Assembly (NCBI RefSeq): GCF_018305005.1
Contig: NZ_JAGQEG010000004.1
Span: forward strand, 1-64,000
DNA length: 64,000 nt
Direction: 5' to 3'
Source of the DNA: Collimonas silvisoli
Lineage (GTDB): Bacteria; Pseudomonadota; Gammaproteobacteria; Burkholderiales; Burkholderiaceae_D
The translations under genes and the position numbers were made by a program. The notes under the pieces were generated by a model, which searched no databases, had not been told where the DNA came from, and saw only the letters and a program-made list of their open reading frames with translations. Within the stretch, counting starts at the first letter, position 1. Every line of letters begins with the position of its first letter. Shown in pieces: positions 1 through 9,091 of the stretch.

Positions 1-852
1 CAAACTTCTCCTCTTATATTGACATTCGGCGTTGCCGACCCTGTCGGCGCCGCCGGCATTCAAGCCGATCTGGCTACCTTTTCCGCCATGGGCTGCCATG
101 GCTTGTCCGTCATCACGTCGATCCTGATCGGCGACACCGCGCGTATCGAAGATACCCAGCAGATCGACGCTGACTGGGTCGCCGACCAGGCCCGCGTGCT
201 GTTGGAAGACATGCCGGTAGCCGCCTTCAAGGTGGGCTCGGTCGGCAGCATCGAAAGCGTATCGGTGATCGCCGAGATCGTCTCGGATTACCCGGAAATT
301 CCGCTGATTCTAGACCCTTTTTTATCCGCCATGCCGGATCAAGGACAAGATAGCGAAGACCTGCTGACCGCCATCCGTGAACTGCTGATTCCGCAAACCA
401 CGGTGATGCTGGTATCGGCGGTCGAGTTGTCGCGTTTGGCGGAAACCTGGCGCGAACCCTCGTCCGACGACATGATGAGCATCGACGCCATGCGTATCAT
501 CGAACTCGGCTGCGAATACCTGTTCGTGACCGGCACGCCGACTCCGGCCGCCGAAATCGGCAACACCTTGTTCAATGAGTCGGGCGTGGTCCGGCAAGAC
601 AGCTGGCAGCGCGTTTCCGGCTCGTTCAGCGGCGCCGGCACCACCATGTCGGCGGCGATCGCGGCGATGCTGGCAAATGGCCTGGACGTGCCGGAAGCGG
701 TTTCCGAAGCGCAGGAATTCACCCTGGCGGCGGTCTCTGCGGCGCAACGGCTGGGCATGGGCAAGCTGATCCCGGACCGTTATTTCTGGGCCCGCGAAGA
801 AGGCCTGCAGCGGCATGAAGAGGATGCCGGGGATGCCGGCAACGCCCCCTGA
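1..852 (+). CDS. thiD: ThiD-type hydroxymethylpyrimidine (phosphate) kinase, 5' end outside window
   Basis: Thiamine biosynthesis kinase that phosphorylates HMP and HMP-P in the cytosol. The frame is open from base 1, so the start lies upstream; the TTG at 19 is internal. The ribokinase-like fold shows as [19 protein letters not shown] at the N-terminus, a central ILDPFLSA strand and the anion-hole region [10 protein letters not shown] at visible residues about 209-218. In the Salmonella enzyme this last motif reads G-T-G-C-T; here a Thr stands where the catalytic Cys is expected. The leading AGSD motif is also altered to FGVAD. I recall the same changes in other betaproteobacterial ThiD proteins, so this is probably a clade variant. 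It sits 83 bases before hemL on the same strand. Confidence 0.85.
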   Translation, partial: QTSPLILTFGVADPVGAAGIQADLATFSAMGCHGLSVITSILIGDTARIEDTQQIDADWVADQARVLLEDMPVAAFKVGSVGSIESVSVIAEIVSDYPEIPLILDPFLSAMPDQGQDSEDLLTAIRELLIPQTTVMLVSAVELSRLAETWREPSSDDMMSIDAMRIIELGCEYLFVTGTPTPAAEIGNTLFNESGVVRQDSWQRVSGSFSGAGTTMSAAIAAMLANGLDVPEAVSEAQEFTLAAVSAAQRLGMGKLIPDRYFWAREEGLQRHEEDAGDAGNAP

Positions 853-935
853 TTTTCTGCTTGCGCGCAGTGCGCAGGCTCATACTTATTTTCGACAAGC
901 TAATTGATAAGATAATTAAAAAGATAACTAAGCAC

Positions 936-2219
936 ATGACTTCCAATAACGATATCTTGTTTGCCCGCGCCCAACTGACCACACCCGGCGGCGTCAATTC
1001 GCCGGTGCGCGCCTTCCGTTCGGTAGGCGGCACGCCACGCTTTATCACCCGCGCCGAAGGCCCGTATTTCTGGGATGCCGACGACCGCCGCTACATCGAT
1101 TACATCGGTTCATGGGGCCCTGCGATTGTCGGCCACGCTCACCCCATCGTGATCAAGGCGGTGCAAGATGCTGCCGCCCGCGGCCTGAGTTTTGGCGCAC
1201 CGACCCAAGGCGAAATCGAAATCGCCGAAGAAATCTGCAAGCTGGTGCCGTCGATCGAACAAGTGCGGCTGGTCTCCAGCGGCACCGAAGCCACCATGAG
1301 TGCACTGCGCCTGGCGCGCGGCGCCACCGGCCGCGACAAGATCGTCAAGTTCGAAGGCTGCTACCACGGTCACGCCGATTCGCTATTGGTCAAGGCCGGC
1401 AGCGGCTTGCTGACCTTCGGCAACCCGACCTCGGCCGGGGTGCCGGAAGATTTCGCCAAGCACACGCTGGTGCTCGACTACAACAATACCCAGCAACTGG
1501 AAGACGCCTTCAAGGACATGGGCGACCAGATCGCTTGCGTGATCGTCGAGCCGGTTGCCGGCAATATGAACCTGGTGCGGGCGACGCCGGAATTCCTGCA
1601 CACCATGCGCCGTCTGTGCACGCAATACGGCGCGGTGCTGATTTTCGATGAAGTCATGTGCGGCTTCCGCGTGGCGCTGGGCGGCGCGCAAGCGCTGTAC
1701 AACATCAAGCCGGACATCACCGCGCTGGGCAAGGTGATTGGCGGCGGCTTGCCGGTAGCGGCGTTCGGCGGCCGTGCCGATTTGATGGGCCATATGGCGC
1801 CGCTGGGTTCGGTGTATCAAGCCGGCACGCTATCCGGCAATCCGGTAGCGGTAGCGGCTGGCATGAGCACGCTCAAGCTGATCCAGGAACCTGGTTTCTA
1901 CGCCAATCTGACAGCGCAAACCAGCAAGCTGGTCGACGGCCTGAACCAGGTCGCCAAGGAAGCCGGCGTCACTTTCAGCGGCGATGCGATCGGCGGCATG
2001 TTCGGTTTGTATTTTGCGGCAGCCGTGCCTGACAGCTACGCGACGGTGATGGCGTCCAACAAGGATCTGTTCAACAAATTCTTCCATGCGATGCTGGACG
2101 CCGGCGTGTATCTGGCGCCGTCGGCGTTCGAGGCTGGCTTTGTTTCAGCGCAGCATGACGATGCAGTGATTGAGGCCACCATCGAGGCAGCGCGCGGCGC
2201 ATTTGCCCAATTGGTTTAA
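936..2219 (+). CDS. hemL: Glutamate-1-semialdehyde 2,1-aminomutase
   Basis: PLP enzyme that converts glutamate-1-semialdehyde to 5-aminolevulinate, the first committed tetrapyrrole precursor in the C5 pathway. The 427-residue length matches E. coli HemL (426). I chose the ATG at 936, which starts [13 protein letters not shown] as in homologues; an upstream in-frame start at 861 would add 25 residues of low-complexity Ile/Lys sequence. Visible motifs are the substrate region [28 protein letters not shown], and [17 protein letters not shown], whose Lys266 is the PLP-binding lysine. The upstream Shine-Dalgarno is weak. It converges with corA across a small hairpin. Confidence 0.95.
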   Translation: MTSNNDILFARAQLTTPGGVNSPVRAFRSVGGTPRFITRAEGPYFWDADDRRYIDYIGSWGPAIVGHAHPIVIKAVQDAAARGLSFGAPTQGEIEIAEEICKLVPSIEQVRLVSSGTEATMSALRLARGATGRDKIVKFEGCYHGHADSLLVKAGSGLLTFGNPTSAGVPEDFAKHTLVLDYNNTQQLEDAFKDMGDQIACVIVEPVAGNMNLVRATPEFLHTMRRLCTQYGAVLIFDEVMCGFRVALGGAQALYNIKPDITALGKVIGGGLPVAAFGGRADLMGHMAPLGSVYQAGTLSGNPVAVAAGMSTLKLIQEPGFYANLTAQTSKLVDGLNQVAKEAGVTFSGDAIGGMFGLYFAAAVPDSYATVMASNKDLFNKFFHAMLDAGVYLAPSAFEAGFVSAQHDDAVIEATIEAARGAFAQLV

Positions 2220-2233
2220 GCCTGTGATGCAAT

Positions 2234-2259
2234 GCAGGGTGGGCCGCAATCCGCCCTGC
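2234..2259. terminator. Hairpin between convergent hemL and corA
   Basis: GCAGGGTGG (2234-2242) pairs with CCGCCCTGC (2251-2259) with one G-T pair and an 8-base loop. It lies in the 48-base gap between the hemL stop and the corA stop. There is no clear T-tract on either strand, so terminator function is only a guess from position. Confidence 0.4.
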
Positions 2260-2267
2260 CCTGCCGC

Positions 2268-3080
2268 TTAATTCAACCAGCCGCGTCTGCGGAAATACCA
2301 GAACGGCGTGATCGCCGAGCAGACCATCAAGGCCAGCGCAAACGGATAGCCGAGCGCCCAGTCGAATTCCGGCATGAAGTGAAAATTCATGCCATAGATA
2401 CTGGCAATCAGCGTCGGCGGCAAAAACGCTACCGAAGCGACCGAGAAAATCTTGATGATCTTGTTTTGATTGATGTTGATGAAACCGACTGTCGCATCCA
2501 TCAGGAAGTTGATCTTGTCGAACAGGAAAGCGGTGTGGCCGTCCAGCGATTCGATATCGCGCAGAATCTGCCGCGCATCTTCAAACTGATCCACGCTCAA
2601 TAAACGGCCGCGCATCAAAAAACTCACCGCGCGGCGGGTATCCATCATGTTGCGCCGGATCCGGCCGTTCAAATCCTCTTCACGCGCCATGGCGTTCAAG
2701 GCTTCGGCCGCGGCCAGGTCGGTGAGTTTCTTTTGCAGCACGCGCTGGCTGACCTCGTCCAGCTTCTGGTACACGCCCTCCAGGGCGTCAGCGGAATACT
2801 CGGCATCGGTCTGATACAGGTCCAGCAGCACGTCCTTGTAATCGCCGATCGATCCCGGCCGCGAGCGCGCTCGCATGCGCACCAGGCGGAACACCGGCAA
2901 GTCTTCTCCATGCACCGAGAACAGGATATCGCGCGCCAGGATAAACGCCACGGTGACGGTCGACGAAGGGCCGTCGTCTTCTTCGAATAAGAAGTCGGTG
3001 CGCAGATGCAGGTCGCCGTTTTCCGCTTCGTAATAACGGGCTGAGGCCTCGATATCCTTGACCTCGTCTTCGCCCGACAA
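2268..3080 (-). CDS. corA: CorA-family magnesium/cobalt transporter, N-terminally truncated
   Basis: Inner-membrane Mg2+/Co2+ channel of the 2-TM-GxN family. The C-terminal half is intact: a long helical region, DTRRAVSFLMRGR, FININQNKIIKIFSV, the first membrane helix, the signature YGMNFHFMPEF and a second helix ending in WYFRRRGWLN. E. coli CorA has 316 residues; this frame yields 270 from a TTG start. It enters the family at LSGEDEVKDIEASARYY, which corresponds to about residue 55. The frame is closed by a stop inside the end of mtgA, only 39 bases upstream, so the first about 55 codons are absent. A short out-of-frame LFKLQ just upstream resembles CorA N-termini and may be the remnant of an internal deletion. 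Either a pseudogene or a variant with a reduced cytoplasmic domain. Confidence 0.8.
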   Translation of the reverse strand: MSGEDEVKDIEASARYYEAENGDLHLRTDFLFEEDDGPSSTVTVAFILARDILFSVHGEDLPVFRLVRMRARSRPGSIGDYKDVLLDLYQTDAEYSADALEGVYQKLDEVSQRVLQKKLTDLAAAEALNAMAREEDLNGRIRRNMMDTRRAVSFLMRGRLLSVDQFEDARQILRDIESLDGHTAFLFDKINFLMDATVGFININQNKIIKIFSVASVAFLPPTLIASIYGMNFHFMPEFDWALGYPFALALMVCSAITPFWYFRRRGWLN

Positions 3081-3118
3081 TGGACACTCGCTGCAATTTA
3101 AACAACTTCCGACAGGCC

Positions 3119-3814
3119 CTAAGGCAATTCAGCCGATCCCATGCGTCGTAAAATCAGGCCGGTGCGTTGCGACAGATAAGCCGAGCCGCGATTCTTGTCG
3201 TAAAAACGCGGCTTCGGCAGCATCACTGCGAGCCGTGCGGCCTGGCTGGCGCCAAGGTTGCTGGCAGAGGTTCTAAAGTAATGCTGAGCCGCCGCCTCGG
3301 CGCCGAACACGCCGTTGCCCCACTCCACCACGTTCAGGTAAATTTCGAAGATGCGTTCCTTGTCCATCCAGAACTCAAGCATGTAGGTAATGATCAATTC
3401 CTGTCCCTTGCGCAGATAACTGCGCTCGCCGGACAGGAATAGATTTTTCGCCAGTTGCTGGGTGATGGTGGAGCCGCCGCGCACCACCTTGCCCTTCTTG
3501 GTATTTTTTTCGTAAGCTTGTTGCAGGGCGTCCCAATCGACCCCGTCATGCTCGGAGAAGTTGGCGTCTTCAGAGGCGATGATGGCGCGCTTCAGATTGG
3601 TTGAGATGCGTGCATACGGCACCCATTTGAATTGCAACTGCGCGTCCGGCACGGTTTCCTGCAACTCCGACAAGCGATGTCGCATGAAGCTGGTGGAGCC
3701 GGGATTGTGATCGACCCACCACCAGATCTGCACGAAAAAATAAACTTGCAGCAGCAGCACCAAGGCGATCAGCAGCATACATAAGCGCAACAAAAGCTTG
3801 CCGACTGACTTCAT
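3119..3814 (-). CDS. mtgA: Monofunctional biosynthetic peptidoglycan transglycosylase
   Basis: GT51 enzyme that polymerises lipid II into glycan strands at the inner membrane without a transpeptidase domain. The 231 residues match family length. One N-terminal membrane helix covers about residues 8-32. GT51 motifs follow: [19 protein letters not shown] with the catalytic Glu at about 82, [26 protein letters not shown], and [17 protein letters not shown]. It lies 35 bases downstream of aroE in the minus-strand array and just before the truncated corA. Confidence 0.93.
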   Translation of the reverse strand: MKSVGKLLLRLCMLLIALVLLLQVYFFVQIWWWVDHNPGSTSFMRHRLSELQETVPDAQLQFKWVPYARISTNLKRAIIASEDANFSEHDGVDWDALQQAYEKNTKKGKVVRGGSTITQQLAKNLFLSGERSYLRKGQELIITYMLEFWMDKERIFEIYLNVVEWGNGVFGAEAAAQHYFRTSASNLGASQAARLAVMLPKPRFYDKNRGSAYLSQRTGLILRRMGSAELP

Positions 3815-3849
3815 TCCGATTTCCTACAAATAATTAACTTAAGCAAGAC

Positions 3850-4698
3850 TTAGAGCTGCGCGCGCAAGGCGGCAAATACCGCATCAGTATGCGGCCGTAC
3901 ACCGCGCCAGACAAAAAACGATTCCGCCGCCTGCTCCACCAGCATGCCCAAACCGTCGCGCACCTGGGCGCCATTGGCTGCTGCAAACTGCATGAATACG
4001 GTCGGCTGGCGGCCATACATCATGTCGTAGGCCAGCGTCGCCGGGCCGAATACGCTGGCTGCCAGCGGCGGCAGCTGCGCCTGCAAACTGGCGGAGGTGG
4101 CATTGATCACAAGGTCGTACTGCTGCTGCGCTTCGGCAAAACCGCAAGCGTTGAGCTGGCAATGCGCGCCGCCATAAGGCTGAAACTGTTCCACCAGTTC
4201 CTGCGCCTTGGCCACGGTGCGATTGGCGATCGTCAATTGGGCCGGCCGCGCTTCCAGCAATGGCAGCAAAACCCCACGCGCGGCGCCGCCAGCGCCCAGC
4301 AGCAGGATTTTCTTCTGCGCCAGATCAAAACCGGCATTGCGCACGATATCGCATACCAAGCCAACGCCATCGGTGTTATCGCCCAGTATTTGATTGCCAT
4401 CGAATTTCAAAGTATTCACCGCACCTGCGGCCTTGGCTCTGGCGGTTAGCGTGCCGGCCAGCGCATAGGCTTCCAGCTTGAACGGCACGGTAACGTTGGC
4501 GCCCCGGCCGCCTTGCGCGACGAACTCCTGCACCGTCGCCGCAAAAGCGTCGAGCGGCGCCAGCAAACGCGCATAGCGCATGTCTTGTGCGGTCTCGGCA
4601 GCAAAGCGCGCATGGATGTCGGGCGACTTGCTGTGCGCAATCGGATTGCCGATCACCACATACTCAGCGAATGGCGCCGTAGTCATCACTGCGGTCAT
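3850..4698 (-). CDS. aroE: Shikimate dehydrogenase
   Basis: NADP-dependent reduction of 3-dehydroshikimate to shikimate in the aromatic pathway. The start at 4698 gives 282 residues and overlaps the stop of the upstream tonB-like gene as ATGA, which implies translational coupling; a second in-frame ATG is at 4686. Motifs are VIGNPIAHSKSPDIHARF for shikimate binding, NVTVPFK with the catalytic Lys, GDNTDGVG with the catalytic Asp, the nucleotide loop LLGAGGAARG, ANRT for the NADP phosphate, and the C-terminal DGLGMLVEQAAESFFVWRG. Another shikimate gene, aroQ, lies 7 kb away on the other strand. Confidence 0.94.
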   Translation of the reverse strand: MTAVMTTAPFAEYVVIGNPIAHSKSPDIHARFAAETAQDMRYARLLAPLDAFAATVQEFVAQGGRGANVTVPFKLEAYALAGTLTARAKAAGAVNTLKFDGNQILGDNTDGVGLVCDIVRNAGFDLAQKKILLLGAGGAARGVLLPLLEARPAQLTIANRTVAKAQELVEQFQPYGGAHCQLNACGFAEAQQQYDLVINATSASLQAQLPPLAASVFGPATLAYDMMYGRQPTVFMQFAAANGAQVRDGLGMLVEQAAESFFVWRGVRPHTDAVFAALRAQL

Positions 4699-5594
4699 TG
4701 GTTGCTTCCTCCCATCAGTTGCGCTTCGAGCAGCCCTTCGCGGGTAAATTCGAAGGTCGAAATCACTTCCCACACATCGTCTTTGCCGCTGCTGCGCATA
4801 TTCTCCGGGAAGCGCCCGAACGGCGCCGAGCGCTCGATAATTTTCAAGGTGGCGCGATCCAGATCGGGATTGCCTGAGCCGCGCTCGATTCTCGGGCCAC
4901 CCTCTTTGGTGTAAAGCGAGCCGTCCTGGTAAATCGGAATGTACACCACCAGCCGTCCGTACAAATTCCTGCCGCTCTTTTTCGGGAAATTCAAGGTGCC
5001 CAGTTTTTCGACCTTGTCCTGGAACGATTTGTAATAGGCGGCGTAGCCGACTGCGCGGGTACTCGGCGTGATCTGCGTCTTTTTCGGCCGCTTGTTGTAA
5101 TCGTCGATATTCTTGGCGATTTCCGCTTCCTTGCGGGCGATCGCCTTGGCGCTCTCCACCAGATCCTTGCCGCTAGGCTGGGGCGTATTGTCGCTGCTCT
5201 TGTCCTGCACATCCATGGCCGGCATCTTCAGCGGCGTTTCCTTGCTCATTTGCGCCAGCATCTGTTGCTGCTGCTGTTCCAGCTGGTCGATGCGCCGCTT
5301 GGTGGCCTGGAGGTTATCGCCGTCTTCCGACTTGCGCATATCAGGCAGCGGCGATTTGGCGCGGCCGGCGTCGGCATTGCCGCCGCCATCCAGATTGGCT
5401 TGCGCCAGCGCCTCCGCCTTGACCGGTTTGGCATTGTGTTTGGCGTTCACCAGAATCACTTCCAGCGCCGGATCGGTAGGCTTCAGCTTGAAGGCTTCCG
5501 GCGCCGCAAAACGTACCGCCAGCAACGCCGCGTGTGCCAATACCGACGCTGCAATGGCGCCGACCAGAATGCGATTTTGGAAAAAGGATTTCAC
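4695..5594 (-). CDS. TonB-like energy transducer / periplasmic protein with TonB C-terminal fold
   Basis: 299 residues from a GTG start. One N-terminal membrane anchor at about residues 9-27 is followed by a charged and Gln-rich periplasmic linker with a coiled-coil stretch (RRIDQLEQQQQQMLAQMSK). The C-terminal domain of about 100 residues (GRLVVYIPIYQDGSLYTKEGG, then DLDRATLKIIERSAPFGRFPENM) matches the TonB C-terminal fold. It lacks the usual Pro-rich linker of ferric-siderophore TonB and has no exbB/exbD beside it, so it may be a cell-envelope TonB homologue with a different partner. It overlaps aroE by four bases. Confidence 0.75.
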   Translation of the reverse strand: MKSFFQNRILVGAIAASVLAHAALLAVRFAAPEAFKLKPTDPALEVILVNAKHNAKPVKAEALAQANLDGGGNADAGRAKSPLPDMRKSEDGDNLQATKRRIDQLEQQQQQMLAQMSKETPLKMPAMDVQDKSSDNTPQPSGKDLVESAKAIARKEAEIAKNIDDYNKRPKKTQITPSTRAVGYAAYYKSFQDKVEKLGTLNFPKKSGRNLYGRLVVYIPIYQDGSLYTKEGGPRIERGSGNPDLDRATLKIIERSAPFGRFPENMRSSGKDDVWEVISTFEFTREGLLEAQLMGGSNQ

Positions 5595-5691
5595 GCGTGG
5601 GCTAAAAGTCGCTATAAAAGAAAGGGATTCTACGACAAAGCGAGATGCCTACGGGAAATTTACCGCCGCTTTCTCTGCTTGTCTTGAGAGT

Positions 5692-7770
5692 TCAATCCGT
5701 TAGTGGCTTGATCTCCTGAATGATGCTATCGGGCTCGATGACCGCGCCGGCCTCCTGCTCCTCCAGCGGCACTTCAACCGTCTCGTGCGGCATGTCCATC
5801 GCGGCGTCCAGCTCCTCGACGACTTCCTCATCCTCTTCCGGCGGTTCCAGTTGCTGGGCGTCGGCACCCGGCGCTACGCCCACTTCCAGCAGACGCGCTT
5901 CAACCGTCAGGTCGATCTCGTCCCAGCGCAGGATGTCCAGCTTGACTTGTGTGCCGCGCGCCAGTTGCGGCATGCCTGGCAATTTGATGATGAGCGGGAT
6001 TTCCGCCAGCCGCAGAATTTCATCTTTCAATACCGCGGCTTCGACCTGGCGCGCTTGCTCCTGGCCTAGCCAGCGCAAGCACCAATAGCGTTCCATGTTC
6101 GATTGGAAATCGCCATAGCCGGAATAGGCGGCGTCAAAGCCGGACACGATCGCAAACAAATCGGCGTCGCGCGGCTTGAATGGGGCTACCAGCGGCGCAG
6201 CGACGCCACCTTCGACGCAGGCCAGGATCTGCCATTGGTTGACCAGATCCGGATAACGGCGCAGAGGCGAGGTGCTCCAGGCGTACTGATCGACTCCCAG
6301 CCCTTGATGCGGCGCCGCGTGGGTGACCATGCGCACCTGCATCTTGGCGGCCCAGCCACCGCTGCCACCGCCCTGCGCACGGTAGATGCCGGGCACGCCG
6401 TGATCGGCCATCAGCTTGCCCCAGGTGCTGTTGGCAAAGATCATCAGTTCCGCCACGATCTTGTCCAGCGGCGCCCCGCGTTTGCGACGGGCGATGGTGA
6501 CGACATCGTCTTCTACATAGAAATTGAAGTCGACGCGGTTATTTTGTTCCGGCCGCAAGCCGAAGCCCTCGCGCTTGGCCATGCGGCCCTGCTCCAGTAC
6601 CTGTATCCATTTCCACAACACGGCGATGTCGGCCTTGTGCTGGTACTCGCCGGCGTCATTGGCGAGATTTTCTTCGGTCACCAGATCGTCGAGAGTGTTG
6701 TGGCGCAGGTTGGCTGAAATCGGCACCAGCTCGGCCTTGGTCTCGGTGCTGATGACGCTCCAGTCCTCGGGATCGAGCGTGGCGTAGAGCGACAGCGCCG
6801 GACAATTTTTTCCTTCGGCCAGGGTGAAGGCTTCGACCAGTTCATCCGGCAGCATGGTGATTTTGTCGCCCGGCATATAGACCGTCGACATGCGCTGGCG
6901 CGCTATCGCATCCAGCGCATCGCCGCGTTTGATGCCCAAACCTGGGGCGGCGATATGAATCCCGACCCTTATCTTGCCGTCGGCCAGCGTCTGCACCGAC
7001 AAGGCATCGTCGATTTCGGTAGTGGTCACATCGTCGATGGAGAATGCCTGCACCGGCGCCAGCGGCAGATCGGCCACCGCAGGAATCACGATCTTGGGGA
7101 AGCCGGAACCTTTCGGGAAAAATTCCAACAAGAATCTGGAGAGATGCAACTGCTGTGGCGAGGCGATGCCGCCGACTGTCAGCATCAAACGCTGCGGCGA
7201 AGTTTGCAATTCATTGCAGGCGGCCTCCAGCGCCTTGTACTCGATGCTGTTCTTGTCGGGCTTGAACAAGAGTTGCAGCGCCAGCGGCTTCATCACCTCC
7301 GGCAGTTGTCCGGCCTTCAACTGGGCCACGTATTCGGCCTGGATCAAGGCTTGCTGCTTTTTCTTTTCGATGCCGGCCTGGGCTGCCTTCAGCGAGGCTT
7401 CCGGTGCAGCCTTGTAGCGGCCCTTGCCCTTTTTATAGAAATAGATCGGTGCTGTGTGCAAGCTTAACAATAAGCCCGCGGCTTCCGCCGGCAACGGCGC
7501 ATGGCCGAAATATTCCGCCCCCAGTTCGGCAAAACCAAACTCTTCCTGGCCGGCGACTTCCCACAGGAAATCGAGCTCGATCCCTTGCGCGATTTGTTGC
7601 GCTTCTTCCAGTAATTGTTGCGGCGTCGGCGCGGTGAATTGCAACAACACGTCCTTGGATTTGACCTTGCTGCGTTTGCCCGACTGCAGTTCGACCTGAT
7701 AGGCCTCTCCTTGCTGCGACAGTACAACTCCTGCTTTAAAGTCGCCGGACTCTTCAAAAAATAGATTCAT
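5692..7770 (-). CDS. RNase II-family (RNB domain) 3'-5' exoribonuclease
   Basis: 692 residues from the ATG at 7770 (MNLFFEESGDFKAGVVL). The RNB domain runs from about residue 240: SIDDVTTTEIDDALSV carries three of the four Mg-binding acids (Asp246, Asp254, Asp255), while the position of E. coli Asp207 is Glu252. Later come GIHIAAPGLGI and TSPLRRYPDLVNQW, which holds the conserved Arg near the active site. The N-terminus resembles the winged-helix leader of the Zam/cyanobacterial-type RNase II rather than E. coli Rnb, and the C-terminal tail is acidic. It starts nine bases after the end of ubiC. Degradation of mRNA or tRNA maturation is inferred from the family only. Confidence 0.85.
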   Translation of the reverse strand: MNLFFEESGDFKAGVVLSQQGEAYQVELQSGKRSKVKSKDVLLQFTAPTPQQLLEEAQQIAQGIELDFLWEVAGQEEFGFAELGAEYFGHAPLPAEAAGLLLSLHTAPIYFYKKGKGRYKAAPEASLKAAQAGIEKKKQQALIQAEYVAQLKAGQLPEVMKPLALQLLFKPDKNSIEYKALEAACNELQTSPQRLMLTVGGIASPQQLHLSRFLLEFFPKGSGFPKIVIPAVADLPLAPVQAFSIDDVTTTEIDDALSVQTLADGKIRVGIHIAAPGLGIKRGDALDAIARQRMSTVYMPGDKITMLPDELVEAFTLAEGKNCPALSLYATLDPEDWSVISTETKAELVPISANLRHNTLDDLVTEENLANDAGEYQHKADIAVLWKWIQVLEQGRMAKREGFGLRPEQNNRVDFNFYVEDDVVTIARRKRGAPLDKIVAELMIFANSTWGKLMADHGVPGIYRAQGGGSGGWAAKMQVRMVTHAAPHQGLGVDQYAWSTSPLRRYPDLVNQWQILACVEGGVAAPLVAPFKPRDADLFAIVSGFDAAYSGYGDFQSNMERYWCLRWLGQEQARQVEAAVLKDEILRLAEIPLIIKLPGMPQLARGTQVKLDILRWDEIDLTVEARLLEVGVAPGADAQQLEPPEEDEEVVEELDAAMDMPHETVEVPLEEQEAGAVIEPDSIIQEIKPLTD

Positions 7771-7778
7771 TGCATGCT

Positions 7779-8495
7779 TTATGTTTGGATTTCTGATGAT
7801 ACCGCTGTCAGCAGTGTTTGCCGGGCTGCAGCGTCGAATGAGTGTGTTTGATAGGCCGAAGACTGCTGCCGGGAATGACCGGGATCGAAGTCGGGAGCAT
7901 GTGAGGTTACGGCTGCCATCTTCTTTTGATCCGGCCGCGCCCGCCGCAATTGCTCGATCTCGGGAAAAAATACTTCTGTCACCAGCATCACGCCGGTTTT
8001 GCGCTGAAAGGTCGAGCGCCTGGCCCACAGAGGGTAAGCGAGATCGTCGTTGCCGGTCGCGGCGCACATGCGCTGCACCAGCGGATGGCTGCGATACAGG
8101 CGGGCAAATTGCAGCTGTCCGCGCGCCACCAGCGGGTCGCCGAACAGCGTGCTGCCAAGCGAGCGCTCACCTAGCGTACTGAAGAACGGCCATTCCGTGG
8201 CCGTGGCAGCCAGCGCCACCACGGTGTGCCCCAATACCATGGGGCGGCCGTCACAGCGCAGCAAGACATCGCGTTCCTGCACCTGGAGACGGCGCGGCAA
8301 TCCGATCTGTTGCCATTCGTCGGCCAGGCACATTGCTCGCTGCTGGCGCAGCCGCTGGACCCGGAACTGCTGGCAGTGCGCCATCAGCTTGTAGGTCAGC
8401 GAGACGCGATCGGTCAGCCAGTCGCGCAAATTATCGGAAGGGTGCACGCCGTTGGCATGGTCATGCCATTGGGCATAGGTACGGGAACGTGGCAT
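7779..8495 (-). CDS. ubiC: Chorismate lyase (chorismate--pyruvate lyase)
   Basis: Converts chorismate to 4-hydroxybenzoate and pyruvate, the entry step of ubiquinone synthesis; ubiA for the next step lies at 33 kb. The start at 8495 overlaps the stop of yqiA as TGATG. Family motifs are RDVLLRCDGRPMVLGHTVV, LGERSLGSTLF and PLWARRSTF followed by MLVTEVFFPEI, whose Glu matches the catalytic Glu155 of E. coli UbiC. At 238 residues it is much longer than E. coli UbiC (165), with about 40 extra C-terminal residues of no recognised domain and extra N-terminal sequence. A longer start at 8537 would add 14 residues. Confidence 0.87.
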   Translation of the reverse strand: MPRSRTYAQWHDHANGVHPSDNLRDWLTDRVSLTYKLMAHCQQFRVQRLRQQRAMCLADEWQQIGLPRRLQVQERDVLLRCDGRPMVLGHTVVALAATATEWPFFSTLGERSLGSTLFGDPLVARGQLQFARLYRSHPLVQRMCAATGNDDLAYPLWARRSTFQRKTGVMLVTEVFFPEIEQLRRARPDQKKMAAVTSHAPDFDPGHSRQQSSAYQTHSFDAAARQTLLTAVSSEIQT

Positions 8496-9091
8496 CAGGT
8501 GCTCGCCGTCGACGCATGGCCGCTTGCAATTCCGCAAAATGCCAGCACCGCATCGGCATACTCGGCAAATTCGCTGATGCCGTGATCGCTGCCTTGTATT
8601 ACCTGCTGCCTGGCTTGCGGGTAATGGCCGACCATTTCTTGCCAGTCCAGCACTTCGTCGCCGGTGGCGGCGATCAGGAAATAGCGCTCCGGCCTGGTGA
8701 TCCGGTCGATCTGCAGGGTCTGCAACTCGGCAATGTATTCACGCTTGAATTCAAATGGCTGGTCGGAATGATATTGGGTGCTGACGCCGACATATTTTTC
8801 CAGATCGCGCGGCGGCTTGACCGCCGGGTTCAACAGCACTGCGCGGCAGCCGAGCTGCTCGGCCAGCCAGGTGGCGTAATAACCGCCCAGCGAGGAGCCG
8901 ATCAGCGTCAACCCGGCAGGATCGCCAGCTTGAATACACTCCTTGGCAATGGCGATCGCGGCAGCAGGCGAGGCAGGCAGCTGCGGACACTGGTATTCGG
9001 CAGCCCTGCCCAACTGCTGCATGCGGTCGGCCAGCAGACGCGCCTTGAACGATTGCGGCGAAGAGCGAAAGCCGTGCAGATACAGGATCAT
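8495..9091 (-). CDS. yqiA: YqiA-type alpha/beta-hydrolase (UPF0227 esterase)
   Basis: 198-residue cytosolic alpha/beta hydrolase. It begins MILYLHGFRSSPQS as the family does. The nucleophile elbow is GSSLGGYYATWLAE, the acid lies in ATGDEVLDWQEM and the histidine in GSDHGISEFAEY, so a full catalytic triad is visible. E. coli YqiA cleaves short acyl esters; the physiological substrate is unknown. The start overlaps the mpl stop by four bases (ATGA) and its stop overlaps the ubiC start, so the three genes look translationally coupled. Confidence 0.88.
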   Translation of the reverse strand: MILYLHGFRSSPQSFKARLLADRMQQLGRAAEYQCPQLPASPAAAIAIAKECIQAGDPAGLTLIGSSLGGYYATWLAEQLGCRAVLLNPAVKPPRDLEKYVGVSTQYHSDQPFEFKREYIAELQTLQIDRITRPERYFLIAATGDEVLDWQEMVGHYPQARQQVIQGSDHGISEFAEYADAVLAFCGIASGHASTAST

